Origin: Plecoglossus altivelis
Lineage: Eukaryota > Chordata > Actinopteri > Osmeriformes > Plecoglossidae
DNA length: 64,000 bases
Assembly: GCA_036571765.1 (NCBI GenBank)
Contig: BROE01000007.1
Span: 12,561,115 to 12,625,114, forward strand
Reading direction: 5' to 3'
The notes below the pieces were generated by a model, which saw only the letters and a program-made list of their open reading frames with translations, did not search any database and was not told the origin of the DNA. This document shows positions 60,191 through 64,000 of the stretch, one piece after another. The translations under genes and the position numbers were made by a program. The stretch's first letter is position 1, and each line of letters opens with the position of its first letter.

Positions 60191-61426
60191 TTTCCTTTCC
60201 ACATGTAAACGGCATAAGGGAGCGGGGAGCGACGCTACACCACCTCACCATAGCCTCCCCCTCAGCCGGATTGGAAGGTAATGGCTCTTAAAGAAACATT
60301 CTCTCAGCATTCTCCGCATCTCTCTGTGATTTACGCACGCACGCACGCACACACAACCATACACACACAAACGCACACTTGCACTCACACAGACGCACAC
60401 AAGCCAATCAAAGACCTGATTAATTATAAAGTAAATGAGATAAAGACAGGTGCACACTTTTGGACATAGGTTTTACTATAACCACCAACATACGTAACCC
60501 CATCACGTAATATTTGTATTCACAACCATAAACAGGATTGTGTCTGTATAATTAGTGTCTCCAGTATGCTCCTGTCATTTCTGGTATTTACAAGTGGTTT
60601 ACAAGAATTAATATATCTTTGACTTTCCTGGGAGATAACTCCTTGGACAAAAACGGTAAATATTGGCCAAACCTTTGAATATTAACCCAGTTAACTTACG
60701 ATGTATGAGCTTAAACCTTTTAGGTCTAGCTATCAGTCTTTTTGGTAGATTTGGAGGAAAATCTATTTTTGTGTTGTTCTTTTGTGTGCAATATTGTCTG
60801 AATTGAATGTCTGACTGACATGATCTAGTCATCGTAAACTTCTAAAGAAATAACATCTTACTCATTGTTTTTTGTTAGTTTTGTTTTTACCTGGTGTGCA
60901 TAGCAACCATGTGAATTCTGCAATCATATGATAAATTAACGTCTTGACGCTTTGACGTTTTGTTTTATATCTCACTATTATACCTCCCCTTAGATAAGCG
61001 TTAGAACAAAAATGCCTAATAATTGAGCTAATTAACAAACACAGGTAATAATGGGTGAATATAGGTAAACATAAATCGGCTTAAGTTGGCCCCTGTAAAC
61101 ATAAGCTTGCGCTGTCTCTAGGAGAGAGTGCCTGGGAAAAGGTGATGTAATGTGTTCTCAGACAATGATGTCATCGACTGAGACACGGCAAGGATTTAAA
61201 GTGACAAAGGCGTTTTTCAAAGCTCCGTGGAGTTTTGCATCAGCCCCGGTCAGAGAAGAGTTAAGTCGGGAATGGGATATTGGAGTCGGGGGAGCATCGA
61301 CAGGGAGTAGAGAAGGCTATTGATAAAAATGGGAGCAAATATAAATGAGATGCAGAGACATCATATTCATAACCTACCTACGAAATGTTGAATATCAGCA
61401 ATACAAAGAAGACAGTGGCACACGTG
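60191..61426. other. Intergenic region upstream of ppfia3
   Basis: AT-rich sequence with a short ACGC/CA tract (60332-60402). No conserved frame or repeat family is recognised. Confidence 0.6.
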
Positions 61427-61432
61427 TTTATT
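61427..61432 (-). terminator. Candidate poly(A) signal of the right-edge gene
   Basis: The + strand tttatt reads AATAAA on the minus strand, about 515 nt past the stop at 61947. It would give a 3' UTR of roughly 0.5 kb. Confidence 0.45.
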
Positions 61433-61946
61433 AATTAGTACATAGGATACAAAGCACATTCACAATAAAGACTAGTTCCAGTCAGATAATGGGTTATTTG
61501 TGACCAACGAATTACCCGACAACTGTTTGTTCGATGTTAAAGGTAACGGAACGGAATGGACATTTGATCTTACACATTTGACATACGTGTATTAGGCGTG
61601 TACGTTTGAGACTACTACTGTAGTCTGCTACATTCAATACATGACTGTACTGTGGTTACAACGTAGGCACATACAGACACCATGGTGAATTTCATTATGC
61701 AACAGAACATCCAGTGTTGATATTCTGGCGTTAACTTGAGATACTTACTGCATCATTTTCAATACAACTGACATTTCTTTTTATCAAGCACACAGCCCCA
61801 AGCTATCCATCCCTCCATCTACATCCTCTGCTCTGTCCCTCTTAACAGAAGTTCCTCGGCCGCTTTTTAAAAAAAACAGCTCACATATCTCAGCCTTACA
61901 GCTCAACCATTCCTTCATCTACGCTGTCCACACACTTCGGTGTCCT

Positions 61947-63701
61947 CTACAAACTGGTATGTAACACGGTCACTCTGCCTCTCCCAAAGGAAGCACTTCG
62001 ACGCGCCATTCCGGCCTCGTGTTTGGAATTTGGTTTGCATTTTGGAACAGTGTTACTTCTGAGGCCTTCGCCAAGTTTGACGTCTTCTTCCACAACATCC
62101 AGATCCCTAGCAATCTCCTTCACGTCGACAGAAACACCCTGGTCTGCGATTGCCTTCACCGGTTCCTCTCCTCCCATCTCAGCGTTCCTGGTCTCAGCTG
62201 TCACATGGGCAGGGTTCTGTTCTGACACGACAGTGTCTGAAACTTCAGGAAGGGAACAATGACCTTCCTCCTCCACTTTCAACTCTATTTCTTGACTTGC
62301 ATTCTCTTCCTTTCCTTCGAACAGTCCTTGTTTGTCCAGAATCTCTTCGTAGATGCACAATTCATGTACGGGTTTTATTGAAGCACATCCTTTTTCCTCG
62401 CCAGATGCCATAGGTGGCATATCCTGGTCTTTTAATTTGGATTCTGACTGCTCATTGGCTGTTGTGACGTTCCCATTACAAGTTGGCGCACTGATGCCAT
62501 GACAACTCTCTCTGTGCTGTTCTGTTGCTCTCACCACACTATATGTCACCTCTTCTGTCCTCAAAACCTCATTGGTCAACTCCATTGCCACCTCTTCCTG
62601 ATTGGTGGATGCTTGGCCAGTTGAGGCACCGTCTGTCATCGTAATATCGTTGTCCGAGAGATTGATGTCGCACGCAATCTTATAGAAGAGTGAATGGTTA
62701 CCCATTGTCTTCTCTAAGCTTTGACTGACAGATGAACAATCTTCGTTGGAGTCCGTTCCGGCGTCACAACATGGCGGAGGCGGGTCAACAAGCGCCATGT
62801 CCTCATCACACAGAGGTTCGATGCCATGGTTCTGCAGTGGTATGATTGCTTGCCACTGACTGGTTGAAAGGAACCACTCGGTTCTAAGATTAGCGGACGA
62901 CGAACTAGCTAGTCCTTGATCGGCCGAAACGTCCACTCGATCTCCCTCTCGCTCAACCTCAACCATCTTGTTGAACCTGTGGTCTGCGTCTCTCTGGTGC
63001 GCGAGATTTGACGACAGACTGGCCTTCTTTTTCCGTTTCATGATCCCCTTCCTGCTGCTCTGTTCTTTGTGCTGTGTTTTGTTCCCAAAATGGCCGTCGC
63101 AGCCTGGCACGTGCCTGTCTTCATGATCTCCCTCCACAGGAGATGTTCTCCTCTGGGCTTGAGGATCGTCTGTTCCGGATGGGTGTAGAACACCCCTGTC
63201 ACTGTCCCAACTGCCTTTGCAGTTGTCGTGACGTCCAGAGTCTAAAACGAAAACCAGTGACAGTGAGATTGTGTTTAACGTGAACAAATATAAGTAACAG
63301 CCTTCAACCCAAAACAACTGTAACTTTCCCCTCAGTCTAAAACGGTTTACAAGGTAAGGTTTGGCTCCGGTATGAGACCACCATTTGGTCTCAGCTTTGG
63401 TGAGACCAAACCCTTCCACCCTTTACCCTTTACCCTTTACTTAGCAGCACAAAGGAGTTCGCTAAAATATAGGTGGGGACTAGTACCTGGCATCCCCCCC
63501 TGAACCTACATCCATGCTTGAATGATAGTGTAAGTACATCCGCTCCGCTGTGATGAGGGAGGAAGCAGTACCTGATATCCCCCTTCTCTTCCTGGCTGCG
63601 TCAAAGGTCTGGTTCGGGGGAGCTCTGTGGAGGTCCCTTCTCTCCCGCTTCTCCCACCTTATCGGCCCATTGCAAGGCGCTACGGCGCTCTCTCTGACTG
63701 C

Positions 63702-63702
<1 letters not shown>
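61947..63702 (-). CDS. Unrecognised gene, last two exons (5' end outside window)
   Basis: Two exons join in phase 1: 63702-63572 (AVRESAVAPCNGPIRWEKRE to AARKRRGIS) and 63241-61947 (DSGRHDNCKGSWDSDRGV to RVTVLHTSL, TAG). Splice sites are ctctctctcag, tatcag|gtactg and ttttcgttttag. The visible product is about 473 residues: basic near the start, with NLS-like clusters AARKRRG and KGIMKRKKK, then long, acidic and low in predicted structure (many Glu, Asp, Ser, Thr), including PPPPCCDAGTD, and a short basic end MARRSASFGRGRVTVLH. No enzymatic or membrane motif is seen. I do not recognise the family; a nuclear or scaffold-type disordered protein is a guess. The long open frame, matching phases and intact splice sites support a real gene. 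Confidence 0.65.
63242..63571 (-). other. Intron of the right-edge gene
   Basis: A 330-nt phase 1 intron with GT donor and T-rich acceptor. It contains a small duplication of accctttacccttt (63417-63440). Confidence 0.65.

Positions 63703-63703
<1 letters not shown>

Positions 63704-63754
<51 letters not shown>
63704..63754. repeat. (GA)n microsatellite acting as pyrimidine tract
   Basis: About 25 ga units on the + strand are (TC)n on the transcribed strand and lead straight into the ctctctcag acceptor of the exon at 63702. Confidence 0.93.
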
Positions 63755-63759
<5 letters not shown>

Positions 63760-64000
63760 GAAGGGAGATAATAGGGCAAGGCAGGGTGAAAAGGAAAGAG
63801 AGAGAGAGAAAAGAGAGAGAGAGCACTGAGATTAAAGCTAATCGCTGTTCGAGTCACTGGTATAGACTGGTTGCATTTGTATGCAGAATATGTACCTAAA
63901 CTCATCAACTTCAAACAGGTGTATGTCTGAATATAAAAAAGAAAACGTTTTCATGAACAGTTGCTATTTTGGGAAAAATAAATATTCTGTTATTTTAATA
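63755..64000. other. Right edge, intron of the unrecognised gene
   Basis: Purine-rich sequence to 63830 and then AT-rich unique sequence. No exon is seen. Confidence 0.5.

Noticed and set aside
61947..63419. Assignment of the right-edge gene to a named family (for example PERM1-like)
   Set aside because: I could not match any defining motif; the similarity is only in general acidic and serine-rich composition.
1..64000. CRISPR arrays, operons, tRNA or rRNA genes, complete retroelements
   Set aside because: None are present by eye; the spaced repeats seen are eukaryotic minisatellites and no cloverleaf or polymerase-type frame was found.

Overview
This is eukaryotic genomic DNA from a ray-finned (teleost-type) fish. 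The evidence is compact intron-exon genes with GT-AG splicing, long CT/GA/CA microsatellites, AATAAA polyadenylation signals, and translated exons that match vertebrate families with the divergence expected for fish. The species cannot be named from the sequence. Four genes are recognised: kcnc3 (Kv3.3), kcna7 (Kv1.7), fgf21 and ppfia3 (liprin-alpha-3). All four orthologues lie on human 19q13.33, so the window looks like a conserved synteny block.

Layout. 1-7775: intron 1 of kcnc3, which holds only simple repeats; the T1-domain exon lies off the left edge. 7776-19349 (+): kcnc3 membrane-core exon, one C-terminal exon, then mutually exclusive last exons. Two of these (11619-11731 and 19195-19349) match known Kv3 C-termini; a third (16049-16083) is a candidate. 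19350-29270: AT-rich sequence without genes, possibly a very long kcnc3 3' UTR. 31925-35718 (+): kcna7 in two coding exons. 37116-38155 (-): fgf21 in four coding exons, tail-to-tail with kcna7. 41405-56341 (-): ppfia3, reconstructed as 30 coding exons whose phases all agree (3681 nt, about 1226 aa). A candidate non-coding first exon ends at 60062. 61947-63702 (-): the last two exons of a gene I do not recognise; it continues off the right edge.

Function. kcnc3 and kcna7 encode voltage-gated potassium channel subunits (Kv3 fast-repolarising and Kv1/Shaker type). fgf21 encodes a secreted metabolic hormone of the FGF19 subfamily and keeps a beta-klotho-binding-like C-terminus. ppfia3 encodes a presynaptic scaffold with coiled coils and three SAM domains. 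They are neighbours by ancestry; nothing suggests they form a pathway.

The most notable points are: alternative kcnc3 C-termini including a possible new PDZ-ligand form; an extra intron in the first canonical exon of fgf21; overlapping poly(A) signals between kcna7 and fgf21; a tandem duplication that copied the splice donor of ppfia3 exon 22 into the following intron; a UG-repeat acceptor in front of ppfia3 exon 10; a MITE in the kcna7 3' UTR; and a long hairpin in kcnc3 intron 2. I found no clear sign of a wholly new biological system.
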